Shown here one piece after another: positions 31,485 to 39,571 of a stretch of 40,479 bases of DNA (its first letter is position 1; each line of letters begins with the position of its first letter). Made by a program: the position numbers and the translations under genes. Location: positions 1 through 40,479 of the forward strand of contig DASYUL010000151.1 of assembly GCA_036001245.1 (NCBI GenBank). Reading direction: 5' to 3'. This DNA is from Gp7-AA6 sp036001245. GTDB taxonomy: Bacteria; Acidobacteriota; Thermoanaerobaculia; UBA5066; Gp7-AA6. The notes below the pieces were generated by a model, which saw nothing but the letters and a program-made list of their open reading frames with translations, made no database searches and was not told the DNA's origin.

Positions 31485-31560
31485 TCGCGGGGACAGATCC
31501 CGGAGGGGTCTGCACCTGCCGCAAACAATCGCGGGGACAGATCCCGGAGGGGTCTGCACC
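31485..31560 (+). repeat. Tandem pair of 32-base hairpin repeats upstream of tkt
   Basis: Two identical 32-base units (31485-31516, 31529-31560) are separated by 12 bases including CGCAAACAA. Each can fold CAGATCCC-GGA-GGGGTCTG with one wobble. Layout and spacer match the pair at 13173-13250, while unit sequences differ by several substitutions. It lies in the 252-base divergent gap between the debranching gene (starts 31413) and tkt. No strong promoter could be named in the rest of the gap. Confidence 0.75.
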
Positions 31561-31665
31561 CGCTGCAGACCAGCGGTCGAGCTCGGATACGTGAACTAAG
31601 ATTGGATCGACGTCTCGCCGCGGAGGTCCTGCGGGCAAGCGGAGGCGTCTCGAACGGAGGACTTG

Positions 31666-33675
31666 TTGAGCACCGTCGCCAAATCGATCGACGAGCTCTG
31701 CGTCGACACCATCCGCACCCTCGCGATCGATGCCGTGCAGAAGGCGAACTCCGGCCATCCTGGTCTTCCGCTCGGGGCCGCGCCGATGGCCTACGTCCTC
31801 TGGTCGCGGCATCTGAAGCACAACCCGCGCGACCCGGACTGGCCCGACCGCGACCGCTTCGTGCTGTCCGCCGGACACGGTTGCATGCTCTGGTACTGCC
31901 TTCTCTACCTGACCGGGTACGACCTGACGCTCGACGACCTGAAGGCCTTCCGCCAGTGGGGGAGCCGAACGCCGGGCCATCCCGAGTACCGCGTGACCCC
32001 GGGGGTCGAAGCGACGACCGGACCGCTCGGCCAGGGGACGGCGAACGCGGTCGGCATGGCGATGGCGGAGCGTTACCTCGCGCGCCGGTTCAACCGGCCT
32101 GGACACAAGATCGTGAACCACCGAACGTTCGCGATCGTCTCCGACGGCGACCTGATGGAGGGGATCTCGAACGAAGCGTCGTCGCTCGCGGGCCACCTCC
32201 GGCTCGGTAAGCTGACGTTCCTCTACGACTCGAACGGGGTGACGCTCGACGGTCCCGCGGCGATGGCGTTCACGGAAGACGTCGGAAAGCGCTACGAGGC
32301 TTTGGGGTGGCAGGTTCTGCGCGTCGAGGACGGGAACACCGACCTCGACGGGATCGACCGCGCCCTCGTCGCCGCCGAGCAGGAAACTCGCCGCCCGACG
32401 CTCATCATCGTGTGCACGACCATCGGTTACGGCTCGCCGCACAAGGCGGGAACGTCCGAGGCCCACGGAACCGCGCTCGGACCCGAGGAGGTCATCGCGA
32501 CCAAGAGGGCGCTCGGCTGGGAGCACGAGGAGCCGTTCTACGTCCCGGATGAAGCGCTCTCGCACTTCCGGGCCGCGGTCGACCGCGGCAAGCAGTCCCA
32601 CTTCGAGTGGAGCCGCCGCTTCGACGAGTGGGCGACCGCGAACCGCGAGCTCGCCCTCGAGTGGCGGCGCGCGTTCGACGGCGAGCTGCCGCCGGGCTGG
32701 GACGCGGAGCTCCCGACGTGGAAGGCGGGCGAAAAGGAGGCGACGCGCGCCGCGGCGGGCAAGGCGCTGAACGCGATCGCCGCGAGGGTGCCGGCGCTCC
32801 TGGGGGGCGACGCCGACCTCTCGGTCTCGACGAGCACGAAGCTGAAGGACGAAGCCGACTTCGACGGCCAGACCGGCGAGGGACGGAACATCCACTTCGG
32901 CGTGCGCGAGCACGCGATGGCCGGCATCGCGAACGGGATGGCGTACCACGGCGGCATCCGCCCCTTCGTCGCGACGTTCTTCTGCTTTTCCGACTACATG
33001 AGGCCGTCGGTGCGGCTCTCCGCGGTCTCCGAGCTGCCGGTGATCTTCGTGTGGACTCATGACTCGATCGGCCTCGGGGAAGACGGTCCGACCCACCAGC
33101 CGGTCGAGCATCTGATGTCGCTGCGCGCGATGCCCCACTTCACCGTCATCCGGCCCGGGGATCCCAACGAGGCGGTCGAGGCGTGGCGGGTCGCGATGCA
33201 GCACCGCGACGGACCGGTCGGCCTCGTGCTGTCGCGCCAGAAGCTTCCGGTGATCGACCCGTCGAAATACGCCGCGCCGTCGGGCCTCTCCCGCGGGGCG
33301 TACGTGCTCGCGGAGGGCTCCGGCGGATCGCCGAGGCTGATCCTGATCGCGACCGGAAGCGAGGTCTCGCTCGCCCTGGAAGCGCGCGAGAAACTCGAGA
33401 GCGAGGGGATCTCGACGCGCGTCGTCTCGATGCCGTCCTGGGAGCTCTTCTCGAAGCAGGATCCCTCCTATCGCGGAGAGGTACTGCCGGCCGGCGTAGC
33501 CGCGCGACTCTCGATCGAGGCGGGAGCGAAGCTCGGCTGGGAGCGATGGGTGGGCGATCGCGGCGACTCGATCGGCCTCGAGCGCTTCGGAGCCTCCGCT
33601 CCGGGGGAGATCGTGATGAAGGAGCTCGGTTTCAACGTCGAGAACGTCGTGGCGAAGGCGAAGGCGCTCTTGTGA
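31666..33675 (+). CDS. tkt: Transketolase
   Basis: It moves two-carbon units between sugar phosphates in the non-oxidative pentose phosphate pathway, using thiamine diphosphate. The 669-residue product has ANSGHPGLPLGAAPMAY (~27-43, with H31), H71 (SAGHGCMLW), the ThDP/Mg motif SDGDLMEG (159-166) with N190, and the catalytic-Glu segment FGVREHAMAGIANG in the Pyr domain. The start is TTG at 31666, five bases after GGAGG. A TTG three bases earlier is possible but too close. A repeat-filled 97-base gap precedes rpiB. Confidence 0.94.
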   Translation: MSTVAKSIDELCVDTIRTLAIDAVQKANSGHPGLPLGAAPMAYVLWSRHLKHNPRDPDWPDRDRFVLSAGHGCMLWYCLLYLTGYDLTLDDLKAFRQWGSRTPGHPEYRVTPGVEATTGPLGQGTANAVGMAMAERYLARRFNRPGHKIVNHRTFAIVSDGDLMEGISNEASSLAGHLRLGKLTFLYDSNGVTLDGPAAMAFTEDVGKRYEALGWQVLRVEDGNTDLDGIDRALVAAEQETRRPTLIIVCTTIGYGSPHKAGTSEAHGTALGPEEVIATKRALGWEHEEPFYVPDEALSHFRAAVDRGKQSHFEWSRRFDEWATANRELALEWRRAFDGELPPGWDAELPTWKAGEKEATRAAAGKALNAIAARVPALLGGDADLSVSTSTKLKDEADFDGQTGEGRNIHFGVREHAMAGIANGMAYHGGIRPFVATFFCFSDYMRPSVRLSAVSELPVIFVWTHDSIGLGEDGPTHQPVEHLMSLRAMPHFTVIRPGDPNEAVEAWRVAMQHRDGPVGLVLSRQKLPVIDPSKYAAPSGLSRGAYVLAEGSGGSPRLILIATGSEVSLALEAREKLESEGISTRVVSMPSWELFSKQDPSYRGEVLPAGVAARLSIEAGAKLGWERWVGDRGDSIGLERFGASAPGEIVMKELGFNVENVVAKAKALL

Positions 33676-33677
33676 CG

Positions 33678-33757
33678 CGTTCAAGGTTCGCACCGAGCAT
33701 TCGGCGAAGCCGAATGCGACAAGCGGCGGGTCCGCCCGCCGCTAACGTTCAAGGTTC
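33678..33757 (+). repeat. Direct-repeat-flanked double hairpin between tkt and rpiB
   Basis: The 12-base word CGTTCAAGGTTC occurs at 33678-33689 and 33746-33757. Between the copies are two perfect 9-bp hairpins: GCATTCGGC-GAA-GCCGAATGC (33697-33717) and AGCGGCGGG-TCCG-CCCGCCGCT (33722-33743). The layout resembles a small repeat insertion flanked by a duplicated sequence. No U-run follows either hairpin. Confidence 0.65.
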
Positions 33758-33772
33758 AAAGTTCCGGAAGGT

Positions 33773-34255
33773 ATGAAGATCGCCGTCGGTTGCGACCACG
33801 CGGGGTTTCCCTTGAAGCGAGGCATTACCGAGTGTCTCGGCAGCCTGGGGCACTCCGTCGACGACCTGGGAACCAATTCGACCGAACCGGTCGACTATCC
33901 GGACTTCGCTCGCGCGGTCGCCCTGTCCGTCGCCTCGGGTCGGTCGGAGCGCGGCATCGTGATCTGCGGCAGCGGCGTCGGCGCTTCGGTCGCGGCGACC
34001 AAGGTGCCCGGGGTGCGCGCCTCGATGTGCCACGACACCTTTTCGGCGCGGCAGGGGGTGGAGGACGACGACATGAACGTGCTCTGCCTCGGCGCCAGGG
34101 TGATCGGCTCGGCGCTCGCGTCGGAGCTCGTCCGCGCGTTCGTGAACGCGAGATTTTCGGGGGCGGAGCGCCACGTGCGCCGCCTCGCCAAGGTGAACGC
34201 AATCGAAGAAGACGCCCGCAACGGGGTTTTCGACGACGCGAGGAGGTTGAGATGA
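33773..34255 (+). CDS. rpiB: Ribose-5-phosphate isomerase B
   Basis: It interconverts ribose-5-phosphate and ribulose-5-phosphate. The 160-residue product starts KIAVGCDHAGFPLKR, with D8/H9, and has the catalytic-type C65 in VICGSGVGASVAATK. The usual ring-opening His (H99 in the E. coli enzyme) corresponds here to D98 in VEDDDMNVL, an unusual change. Otherwise LGARVIG and the C-terminus fit the family. The stop overlaps the ATG of tal, indicating coupling. Allose-phosphate or other sugar isomerase activity is possible. Confidence 0.9.
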   Translation: MKIAVGCDHAGFPLKRGITECLGSLGHSVDDLGTNSTEPVDYPDFARAVALSVASGRSERGIVICGSGVGASVAATKVPGVRASMCHDTFSARQGVEDDDMNVLCLGARVIGSALASELVRAFVNARFSGAERHVRRLAKVNAIEEDARNGVFDDARRLR

Positions 34256-35391
34256 CCACTGAGAATCCGCTCTGGAAGCTGCGCGAGCTCGGCCAGAGCG
34301 TCTGGTACGACTACATTCGCCGCGATCTGTACACGAGCGGCAAGCTCGAACGGCTGATCCGCGAGGATGGCCTCGCCGGAATGACGTCGAACCCGACGAT
34401 CTTCCAGAAGGCGATCGCGGAGACCGAGCTCTACGACGAGGACGTCCGGCGTCTCGGCGCGGAGGGGAAGGACCCCTACGCGATCTTCGATCAGCTCGCA
34501 ATCGGGGACGTCACGCGCGCGGCCGACGTGTTCCGCCCCGTCTTCGACGAGACGGGCGGCGGAGACGGCTACGTCTCGATCGAGGTCGGCCCGCAGCTCG
34601 CGAACGACACCGAGGGCTCGATCCGCGAGGCGCGCCGGTTGTGGCGTGTGTGCGACCGCCCGAACGTGATGGTGAAGATCCCCGGGACCGCCGCGGGAGT
34701 CCCCGCGATCCGGCAGTGTCTCGCGGAGGGCGTCAACATCAACATCACCCTGCTCTTCTCCGTCTCGCGGCACCGGGAGGTCATGGAGGCCTACCTCTCC
34801 GCGGTCGAGGAGCGAATCGCCCTCCGGCTGCCCGTCGCAGGCCTCCACTCAGTCGCGAGCTTCTTCGTCAGCCGGGTGGACACGAACGTCGACAAGAAGC
34901 TCGACCGGATCGCGAAGGAAGACCCGCAGGGGAGCCGCGGAGAGAAGGCACGCGAGCTGCGGGGCAGGGCGGCGATCGCGAACGCGCGCCTCGCCTACCA
35001 GGCCTTCGAAGAAGTCTTCCGCTCCGACCGCTTCCGCGCGCTCGAGGAAAAGGGCGTCCGCCTCCAGCGGCCGCTGTGGGCGTCGACGTCGACGAAGGAC
35101 CCGGCGTATCCGGACCTCTACTACGTCGAGGCGCTCGTCGCGCCGCACACCGTGGACACGATGCCGCCCGAGACGTTCGACGCCTACCGTGACCACGGCG
35201 ATCCGAGAGTCCGCATCCACGAGGATCTCGAGGCCGCACGCGACGTCTTCCGTCGACTCTCCGAGCTCGGCATCGACGAGGCGACGGTCTCGCGCGAGCT
35301 CGAGGAGGAGGGCGCGAAGAAGTTCTCCGACTCCTACCAGTCGTTGCTCAAGGCACTCGCGGAAAAAGAGAAGGCGATGAGGGTCGCCTGA
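34252..35391 (+). CDS. tal: Transaldolase
   Basis: It transfers the dihydroxyacetone unit between sugar phosphates. The 379-residue product is of the longer type seen in tal-pgi fusions: SVWYDYIRRDL (~16-26), TSNPTIFQKAI (~45-55), the Schiff-base Lys K142 in VMVKIPGT, and NITLLFS. ATG 34252 overlaps the rpiB stop. The first ATG/GTG/TTG start of pgi is 68 bases after the tal stop, but the PGI frame is open across the junction. Confidence 0.94.
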   Translation: MTTENPLWKLRELGQSVWYDYIRRDLYTSGKLERLIREDGLAGMTSNPTIFQKAIAETELYDEDVRRLGAEGKDPYAIFDQLAIGDVTRAADVFRPVFDETGGGDGYVSIEVGPQLANDTEGSIREARRLWRVCDRPNVMVKIPGTAAGVPAIRQCLAEGVNINITLLFSVSRHREVMEAYLSAVEERIALRLPVAGLHSVASFFVSRVDTNVDKKLDRIAKEDPQGSRGEKARELRGRAAIANARLAYQAFEEVFRSDRFRALEEKGVRLQRPLWASTSTKDPAYPDLYYVEALVAPHTVDTMPPETFDAYRDHGDPRVRIHEDLEAARDVFRRLSELGIDEATVSRELEEEGAKKFSDSYQSLLKALAEKEKAMRVA

Positions 35392-35459
35392 AGCTCGCTC
35401 TCGGCGCATTCGAAAAATCCTGTCGGGAGGCTCTCCGGCGGCTCGAGCGGGAGGGGGCC

Positions 35460-37016
35460 GTGGAGCGCATCTGGGCCGGCGACGCGACCCTCTGGAAGAA
35501 GGAACCGGAGCATCAGCGCACGATCGAGAACGCGCTCGGCTGGCTGACGGTCCCCGATCGGACGGCCGCGTCGCTCTCGCAGCTCCACGATCTCGCCCGC
35601 GGGCTCTCGGGGGAGATGGACCGCGTCCTCGTGCTCGGGATGGGCGGGTCCTCGCTCGCGCCGCTCGTCTTCGCGTCCTCGTTCGGGCGCCGTCCGGGCT
35701 TTCCCCGTCTCGAGGTCCTCGACTCGACGGAGCCCTCGGCCGTCCTCGCCGCGGCGGAGGGCGCGCCGCCCGGTCGGTCGATCTACGTCGTGTCGTCGAA
35801 GTCCGGGACGACGCTCGAGCCCAACCTCTTCTTCGACTGGTTCTTCGCGCTCGCCGAAAAGGACCTCGGCGCGCGGGCGGGAGAGCGTTTCGTCGTCATC
35901 ACCGATCCGGGCACGCCGCTCGAGAAGGAGGCCCGCGCCCGCCGCGTCCGCGCAATCGTCCCGGGAGACCCGACGATCGGCGGCCGGTACTCGGCTCTCT
36001 CGCCGTTCGGGATCGTGCCCGCGGCTCTCGCCGGCATCGACGTCGCCGAGATGATCCGCCGCGCGCAGGCGGCCGCCTCGGCGTGTCGGACGCCGGCTCC
36101 CGCGGACAACCCGGGCGCGGCGCTCGGCGCCGCCGTCGGAGCGCTCGCCCTCGAAGGGCGGGACAAGCTCACGTTTTCGACCGGCGCCCCCGTCGACCGC
36201 TTCGGCATGTGGCTCGAGCAGTTGATCGCAGAGTCGACCGGCAAGGAGGGGAAGGGAGTCCTCCCGGTCGAAGGCGAGCCGCTCGGCGCGCCGGAGGTCT
36301 ACCAGGACGACCGTTTCTTCGTCCGCATCGCGCCCGCGGGCGATGCGTCACACGAGGGCGACCTCACGCGCCTCGCGGGAAACGGTCATCCCGTCGCCCG
36401 GTTCGAGATCTCCGACGCGTTCGATCTCGGGGCGGAGATGTTCCGATGGGAGTTCGCGACGGCGGTCGCGGGAGCGCTCCTCGGGATCAACCCGTTCGAT
36501 CAGCCCAACGTCCAGGAGGCGAAGGACCGCACGAACGAGATCCTCTCGGGGAAGGCGGGAGGTGAGCCGCATCCCCTGCCGGCAGATGCGAAGCGGGTGT
36601 CGGAGCTCATCGACTCGATCGGCAAGGGCGACTACTTCGCGATCACCGCGTACCTGCCGCCGACGCCGGAGAACGAGGAGCGGCTCGCGCGGATCCGGCT
36701 GCCCGTCCGCGACGCGAAACGGGTGGCGACGACGGTCGGCTTCGGCCCGCGCTTCCTCCACTCGACCGGCCAGTTCCACAAGGGCGGCCCGGACACGGGC
36801 GTCTTCCTTCAGATCACGGCGGCGCCGTCGGCAGAGCTCCCGATCCCGGGCAAGCCCTGGGGGTTCGAGCGGGTGATCGCCGCCCAGGCGGCGGGCGACC
36901 TCGCCGCGCTCTCGGCCCGGGGCCGTCGCGTGCTGCGGGTGCACGTGCACGAGCCGGCGAGGGAGCTCGAGACGCTCGCGTCGCACGTTGCGGGCGCGGT
37001 CGTCGCGAAGAGATAG
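35460..37016 (+). CDS. pgi: Glucose-6-phosphate isomerase
   Basis: It interconverts glucose-6-phosphate and fructose-6-phosphate. The 518-residue product from the GTG at 35460 (GGGAGGGGG just upstream) shows GMGGSS (60-65), SSKSGTTLEPN (112-122) and the C-terminal TVGFGPRFLHSTGQFHKG. In many bacteria this PGI type is fused behind transaldolase. Codons directly upstream in frame read LALGAFEKSCREALRRL, which looks like the N-terminal helix of the fused form, and reach back to a CTG (35388) overlapping the tal TGA. The true start may therefore be upstream. Confidence 0.92.
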   Translation: MERIWAGDATLWKKEPEHQRTIENALGWLTVPDRTAASLSQLHDLARGLSGEMDRVLVLGMGGSSLAPLVFASSFGRRPGFPRLEVLDSTEPSAVLAAAEGAPPGRSIYVVSSKSGTTLEPNLFFDWFFALAEKDLGARAGERFVVITDPGTPLEKEARARRVRAIVPGDPTIGGRYSALSPFGIVPAALAGIDVAEMIRRAQAAASACRTPAPADNPGAALGAAVGALALEGRDKLTFSTGAPVDRFGMWLEQLIAESTGKEGKGVLPVEGEPLGAPEVYQDDRFFVRIAPAGDASHEGDLTRLAGNGHPVARFEISDAFDLGAEMFRWEFATAVAGALLGINPFDQPNVQEAKDRTNEILSGKAGGEPHPLPADAKRVSELIDSIGKGDYFAITAYLPPTPENEERLARIRLPVRDAKRVATTVGFGPRFLHSTGQFHKGGPDTGVFLQITAAPSAELPIPGKPWGFERVIAAQAAGDLAALSARGRRVLRVHVHEPARELETLASHVAGAVVAKR

Positions 37017-37027
37017 GAGGGAGCGCG

Positions 37028-37924
37028 ATGAAGCTCGGCTTCGTGGGGCTCGGACGCATGGGCGCCAACATGGTCCGTCGGCTTCTCGCCGATGGCCACG
37101 AGGTCGTCGCGTGGGCGCGCAGCGCGGAGTCCGTGCAGCAAGCCGTCTCGGAGGGAGCGATCGGAGCGACATCGCTCGAAGACGTCCCCGCGCGTCTCAC
37201 TCCGCCGCGCGTCGTCTGGCTGATGATCCCCGCGGGTGATCCGGTGGAGCTGTCGATCGCCACCCTGCGGCCGCGCCTCTCCGCCGGGGACGTCATCGTC
37301 GACGGGGGCAACTCCCGCTTCTCGGATTCCGCCCGGCGCGCCGCCGAGCTCGCGAAAGACGGGATCGGCTTCCTCGACGCCGGAACTTCCGGCGGAGTCT
37401 GGGGCTTGAAGTACGGCTACTGTCTGATGGTCGGCGGCCGATCCGATCATTTCCGCATCGTCGAGCCGGTCTTCAAGACCCTCGCCCCGCCCGAGGGCTA
37501 CGCGCACGTCGGCGCGCCCGGCTCCGGGCATTTCACCAAGATGGTGCACAACGCCATCGAGTACGCGATGCTGCAGGGCTACGGCGAAGGCTTCGAGATG
37601 CTCCAGGCGTCGGGCTACGACCTCGACCTGCTCCAGGTGGCGCGGCTGTGGACCCGCGCGTCGGTGGTGAGGTCGTGGCTCCTCGACCTCCTCGTGCTGG
37701 CGCTCGAGGACGATCCGAAGCTCGCGACCGTCAAGGGCTTCGTGCAGGACTCAGGCGAAGGGCGCTGGACCCTTCACGAGGCGATCGAGCGCGCCGTACC
37801 GATGCCCGCCCTCGCGGACGCTCTTTTCGCGCGCTTCTACTCGCGGCAGCCGGAGTCGTTCGCCGCGAAGGTGATCGCCGCATTGCGAAACCAGTTCGGC
37901 GGGCACACGGTGACGAAGGAGTGA
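37028..37924 (+). CDS. gnd: 6-phosphogluconate dehydrogenase, decarboxylating, short form
   Basis: It converts 6-phosphogluconate to ribulose-5-phosphate with NAD(P)H and CO2. The 298-residue product has the Rossmann motif GFVGLGRMG (4-12), IVDGGNSRF (~89-97), SGGVWGLKYGYCLMVGG and the catalytic KMVHNAIEYAML. Its length is that of the short form, often NAD-preferring, not the ~470-residue form. AGGAGGG six bases before the ATG is a strong ribosome-binding site. A terminator and repeat lie between it and zwf. Confidence 0.93.
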   Translation: MKLGFVGLGRMGANMVRRLLADGHEVVAWARSAESVQQAVSEGAIGATSLEDVPARLTPPRVVWLMIPAGDPVELSIATLRPRLSAGDVIVDGGNSRFSDSARRAAELAKDGIGFLDAGTSGGVWGLKYGYCLMVGGRSDHFRIVEPVFKTLAPPEGYAHVGAPGSGHFTKMVHNAIEYAMLQGYGEGFEMLQASGYDLDLLQVARLWTRASVVRSWLLDLLVLALEDDPKLATVKGFVQDSGEGRWTLHEAIERAVPMPALADALFARFYSRQPESFAAKVIAALRNQFGGHTVTKE

Positions 37925-37936
37925 TGTCCCTCGATT

Positions 37937-38070
37937 GCCAACGCACCCTCTCCCCGCGTGCGGCGGGGAAGTGCGAGGGGTCTCGACTGGCGAGGCCGAC
38001 AGGATGTTCCGGCCGCGACCGAAGGTCGCGTTTTTCTCGCGAGCGGCCGGGAAAGTGCCGGGGGTGAGGG
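37937..38070 (+). repeat. Composite palindromic intergenic element between gnd and zwf
   Basis: The gap has a TCCCCGC/GCGGGGA hairpin (37951-37957, 37963-37969) inside a CACCCTCTCCCC...GGGGTGAGGGG frame. It also has an outer CCGGCCGC/GCGGCCGG pair (38009-38016, 38043-38050). This resembles the common 'CCCTCACCC' type of bacterial intergenic repeat. It also contains the terminator-like hairpin listed separately. Confidence 0.6.
38014..38035 (+). terminator. Intrinsic terminator after gnd
   Basis: A perfect 7-bp GC-rich stem, CGCGACC (38014-38020) and GGTCGCG (38024-38030), has a GAA loop and is directly followed by five T residues. It lies 90 bases after gnd and 43 bases before zwf, so zwf-pgl may be on a separate or attenuated transcript. 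It is embedded in a repeat, so its activity is not certain. Confidence 0.55.
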
Positions 38071-38077
38071 GCGTTCA

Positions 38078-39571
38078 ATGAAGACCGAAGAAGAACTCAG
38101 ACCACCAGCGACTCTCATCATCTTCGGCGCGTCCGGCGACCTGACCCGCCGCCTGCTCGCACCGGCGATCGCCCACCTTTCGCGCGATGGAGCGATCTCG
38201 CCGGACTTCGCGATCGTCGGCCTCGCGCGGACTCCGTATACGGACGAGGAGTTCCGTCGTCGGCTCGAGGAGGGCGCGCGCGAGTTCACCCCGCGCGAGC
38301 AGGGGCGACCCGGGGAAATGCCCGCCGTGATCCGCTACCTCACGGGAGGCTTCGAAGATCCGGATCTCTATCGGCGGCTGCAGCAGGTGCTCGACGAGAT
38401 CGAGGCGAAGCGGGGTGCCCACCGAAACCGGATCTTCTACCTGGCGACGCCGCCGGAGGCGGACGAGGAGATCATCCGCCTGATCGGCGAGCACAAGCTC
38501 TCCGAGCCCGAGAACGGCTGGGCTCGCGTCGTCGTCGAGAAGCCGTTCGGCCACGACCTCGAGTCAGCGAGGAAGCTGAACGAAAGCCTCCGGCGGGTGT
38601 TCGATGAGCGACAGATCTACCGCATCGACCACTACCTCGCGAAGGAGACCGTCCAGAACATCTTCGTGCTGCGGTTCGCGAACGGTATCTTCGAGCCTCT
38701 CTGGAACCAGCGGTACGTGGACCACGTCCAGATCGCGGTCGCCGAGACGGTCGGAGTCGGACACCGCGCCGGTTACTACGAGCGCGCGGGTGTGCTGCGC
38801 GACATGTTCCAGAACCACCTCCTCCAGCTCCTGTGCCTCACGGCGATGGAGCCGCCCGTGAAGTTCGAGGCGGACGCGGTCCGCGCCGAGAAGGTCAAGG
38901 TGCTCCAGTCGATCCGGCCGTTCCCGGAAGACGGAACGGACGCGTGGGCGGTGCGCGGCCAATACGGGCCGGGCGTCGTCGATGGCAAGAAGGTGCCGGG
39001 CTACCGCGAGGAGCCGGGCGTCGCGCCGGACTCGAAGACGCCCACGTACGGCGCGGTCAAATTCGTGGTGGACAACTGGCGCTGGTCGGGAGTGCCCTTC
39101 TACGTCCGCTCCGGCAAGCGCATGGCGAAGCGCATTTCGGAGATCGCGATCGAATTCAAGAGCGTCCCGCACCACTACTTTCGGCACGCGGACGGCTACC
39201 TTCCGCCGAACGTCCTGCGCCTGCGCATCCAGCCGGAGGAGGCGGTGTCGCTCAAGATCGAGGCGAAGATCCCGGGCACCTTCGGCGAGGTCGAGTCGGT
39301 GTACATGGACTTCCCGTACTCGAACCTCGGGGCCTCGCAGCACGGTGGGTACGAGAGACTTCTGGTCGACGTCACCCACGGCGATCAGACGCTCTTCATC
39401 CGTGGAGACGAAGCGGAAGAAGCGTGGCGCGTCCTGGATCCCCTCCTCAAGGCATGGGATACGCAGCCCCCGCCGGAGTTTCCCAACTACGCCGCCGGGA
39501 CGATGGGGCCCGAGGCGGCGGACCGCTTCATCGAGCAGGACGGCCGTCGCTGGCGCACCCTCGGGAAGTGA
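38078..39571 (+). CDS. zwf: Glucose-6-phosphate 1-dehydrogenase
   Basis: The first enzyme of the oxidative pentose phosphate branch oxidises glucose-6-phosphate to 6-phosphogluconolactone with NAD(P)+. The 497-residue product has the coenzyme motif GASGDLTRR (17-25), VVEKPFGHD (~152-160) and the active-site signature RIDHYLAKE (182-190). The start is ATG 38078; an upstream in-frame extension lies in the repeat region. It overlaps the pgl start by four bases. Confidence 0.95.
   Translation: MKTEEELRPPATLIIFGASGDLTRRLLAPAIAHLSRDGAISPDFAIVGLARTPYTDEEFRRRLEEGAREFTPREQGRPGEMPAVIRYLTGGFEDPDLYRRLQQVLDEIEAKRGAHRNRIFYLATPPEADEEIIRLIGEHKLSEPENGWARVVVEKPFGHDLESARKLNESLRRVFDERQIYRIDHYLAKETVQNIFVLRFANGIFEPLWNQRYVDHVQIAVAETVGVGHRAGYYERAGVLRDMFQNHLLQLLCLTAMEPPVKFEADAVRAEKVKVLQSIRPFPEDGTDAWAVRGQYGPGVVDGKKVPGYREEPGVAPDSKTPTYGAVKFVVDNWRWSGVPFYVRSGKRMAKRISEIAIEFKSVPHHYFRHADGYLPPNVLRLRIQPEEAVSLKIEAKIPGTFGEVESVYMDFPYSNLGASQHGGYERLLVDVTHGDQTLFIRGDEAEEAWRVLDPLLKAWDTQPPPEFPNYAAGTMGPEAADRFIEQDGRRWRTLGK

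Noticed and set aside
31462..33693. A 743-codon minus-strand frame antisense to transketolase
   Set aside because: Composition is Arg/Asp/Glu-rich shadow sequence without motifs, and it covers all of tkt.
35361..35370. Slippery site for programmed -1 frameshifting between tal and pgi
   Set aside because: GGAAAAAGAG does not match the X-XXY-YYZ pattern well in the tal frame, and no strong downstream pseudoknot was seen. Kept only as a possibility within the junction finding.
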